Positions 59,601 to 59,869 of a stretch of DNA of 59,869 nt are shown here, in pieces. The position numbers and the translations under genes are program-made. Location of the stretch: assembly GCA_037447655.1 (NCBI GenBank), contig JBBHKE010000503.1, positions 1 through 59,869 on the forward strand, in the 5' to 3' direction. The first letter of the stretch is position 1. Each line of letters starts with the position of its first letter. The stretch is from Zygnema cylindricum. Taxonomy: Eukaryota; Streptophyta; Zygnematophyceae; Zygnematales; Zygnemataceae. Under the pieces are notes generated by a model. It worked only from the letters and a program-made list of their open reading frames with translations. It ran no database searches and was not told the origin of the DNA.

Positions 59601-59636
59601 CAGTTGGAGGGCTACGAACTTGAAGACCTCATATGA
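53669..59636 (+). CDS. CPBP (CAAX-like) intramembrane protease family protein, plastid-type (7 exons)
   Basis: Exons are 53669-54165, 55037-55230, 55739-55872, 56669-56814, 57000-57091, 57523-57629 and 59604-59636: 1203 nt, 400 residues, consistent phases, GT-AG throughout. The Ser/Arg-rich first about 90 residues fit a plastid transit peptide. The CPBP core has the metal-site motifs EETIFR (E309, E310, R314), GAH (H342) and HSLWN (H375, N379), in order LLEETIFRGFL, AAFAGAHLTPNEFPKL and LGMTYAKTRNLLAPMVIH. Hydrophobic stretches in exons 2, 3, 5 and 6 form the membrane bundle. The family contains Rce1-like proteases and plant thylakoid/envelope homologues whose substrates are mostly unknown. 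Exon 2 was placed at the acceptor after CTCTTTTTGACAG because the nearer acceptor at 55002 breaks the frame. The last exon is only 33 nt, encoding LEGYELEDLI. Confidence 0.88.
57893..58107. repeat. decayed CACCG-family MITE in CPBP intron 6
   Basis: The left end ACCATGAATCGCTATTAGC and right end TTTTAGCGATCC resemble the CACCGTGAATCGC family. The interior is short and degenerate. Confidence 0.5.
58112..58672. mobile_element. MITE (CACCGCCAATCGC family) in CPBP intron 6
   Basis: Ends CACCCCCAATTGCTATTAGC and (inverted) CACCGCCAATCGCTATTAGC, with TA flanks (58110-58111 and 58673-58674). Homologous along its full length to 23002-23560. Confidence 0.88.
58945..59164. mobile_element. short hairpin MITE (CACCGCTAATCGTTATTA ends) in CPBP intron 6
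   Basis: 220 bases made of two inverted arms of about 85-95 bases (CACCGCTAATCGTTATTA, ACTTAAAAACATCTTTTC and GTGCACACTTGT in inverse order on the right) around a short centre. TA flanks at 58943-58944 and 59165-59166. If transcribed with the intron it would fold into a long hairpin RNA. Confidence 0.88.
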
Positions 59637-59869
59637 TGAGGAATCACTCATTTTATTAGCTGTCAAATTGTCTTATTGTTTCAGGAAAAAATGGTATATG
59701 GTGAGGGTTGTGGGTAAAGAGGAAGAGCATATCAAGATATATGTATATACATACAGAATTTCTAGATGCTTTTCCATTTTATTGTTTCTAGAGGTTTGGA
59801 AAAGAGTTTCTTAATTTGGGAGATTAAAGCCAAGCTCTATTCTTGAACTATTTCATAGCAACGATTTAT
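59637..59869. other. 3' UTR / downstream of the CPBP gene
   Basis: Follows the stop codon of the protease gene; AT-rich, no further gene seen before the window ends. Confidence 0.5.

Overview
The window is nuclear DNA from a green-lineage (streptophyte) plant. The evidence is intron-bearing genes with GT-AG junctions, two proteins with plastid-type leaders (the NDH-complex subunit NdhM and a CPBP membrane protease), and abundant Copia, Gypsy, non-LTR and inverted-repeat transposons. NdhM belongs to the chloroplast NDH complex, which fits streptophytes and argues against most chlorophyte algae. I cannot name the species.

Four host genes are supported: a small LYR-motif protein (4421-4645, +); ndhM in three exons (6249-7844, -); a membrane-anchored C3HC4 RING-finger protein in five exons (17342-20501, -); and a plastid-type CPBP (CAAX-like) protease in seven exons (53669-59636, +). 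All multi-exon models were assembled by hand, and phase is consistent at every junction. The genes do not form a shared pathway; each stands alone among repeats.

Layout: 1-4200 holds inverted-repeat DNA elements, including a 1.3-kb foldback with a MITE inside it. 4200-8400 holds the LYR and ndhM genes, with 3' ends facing each other. 8400-15115 holds repeats and a MITE interrupted by a decayed non-LTR retrotransposon with purine-rich satellites. 15115-20860 is the RING-finger gene and its surroundings. 20870-24840 holds a second non-LTR fragment, another MITE and dispersed repeats. 24844-50881 is one 26-kb nest: a DNA transposon contains a Gypsy element, and the Gypsy contains three Copia elements. 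Each LTR element has a perfect 5-bp target duplication, so the order of insertion can be read directly. 51377-53582 holds two adjacent inverted-repeat elements, one with a MITE inside. 53669-59869 is the CPBP gene, with MITEs in its last intron.

The most interesting signal is in the three Copia elements. Directly after the 5' LTR they carry a 15-base segment (one base mutated in one copy) complementary to the anticodon arm of plant initiator tRNA-Met. This is the half-tRNA type of primer site known from Drosophila copia and yeast Ty5. The ATG inside it, which pairs with the CAU anticodon, appears to be the gag start codon. A second pattern is that each inverted-repeat element carries its own variant bases at matching positions in both ends, while other elements of the same family carry different ones.
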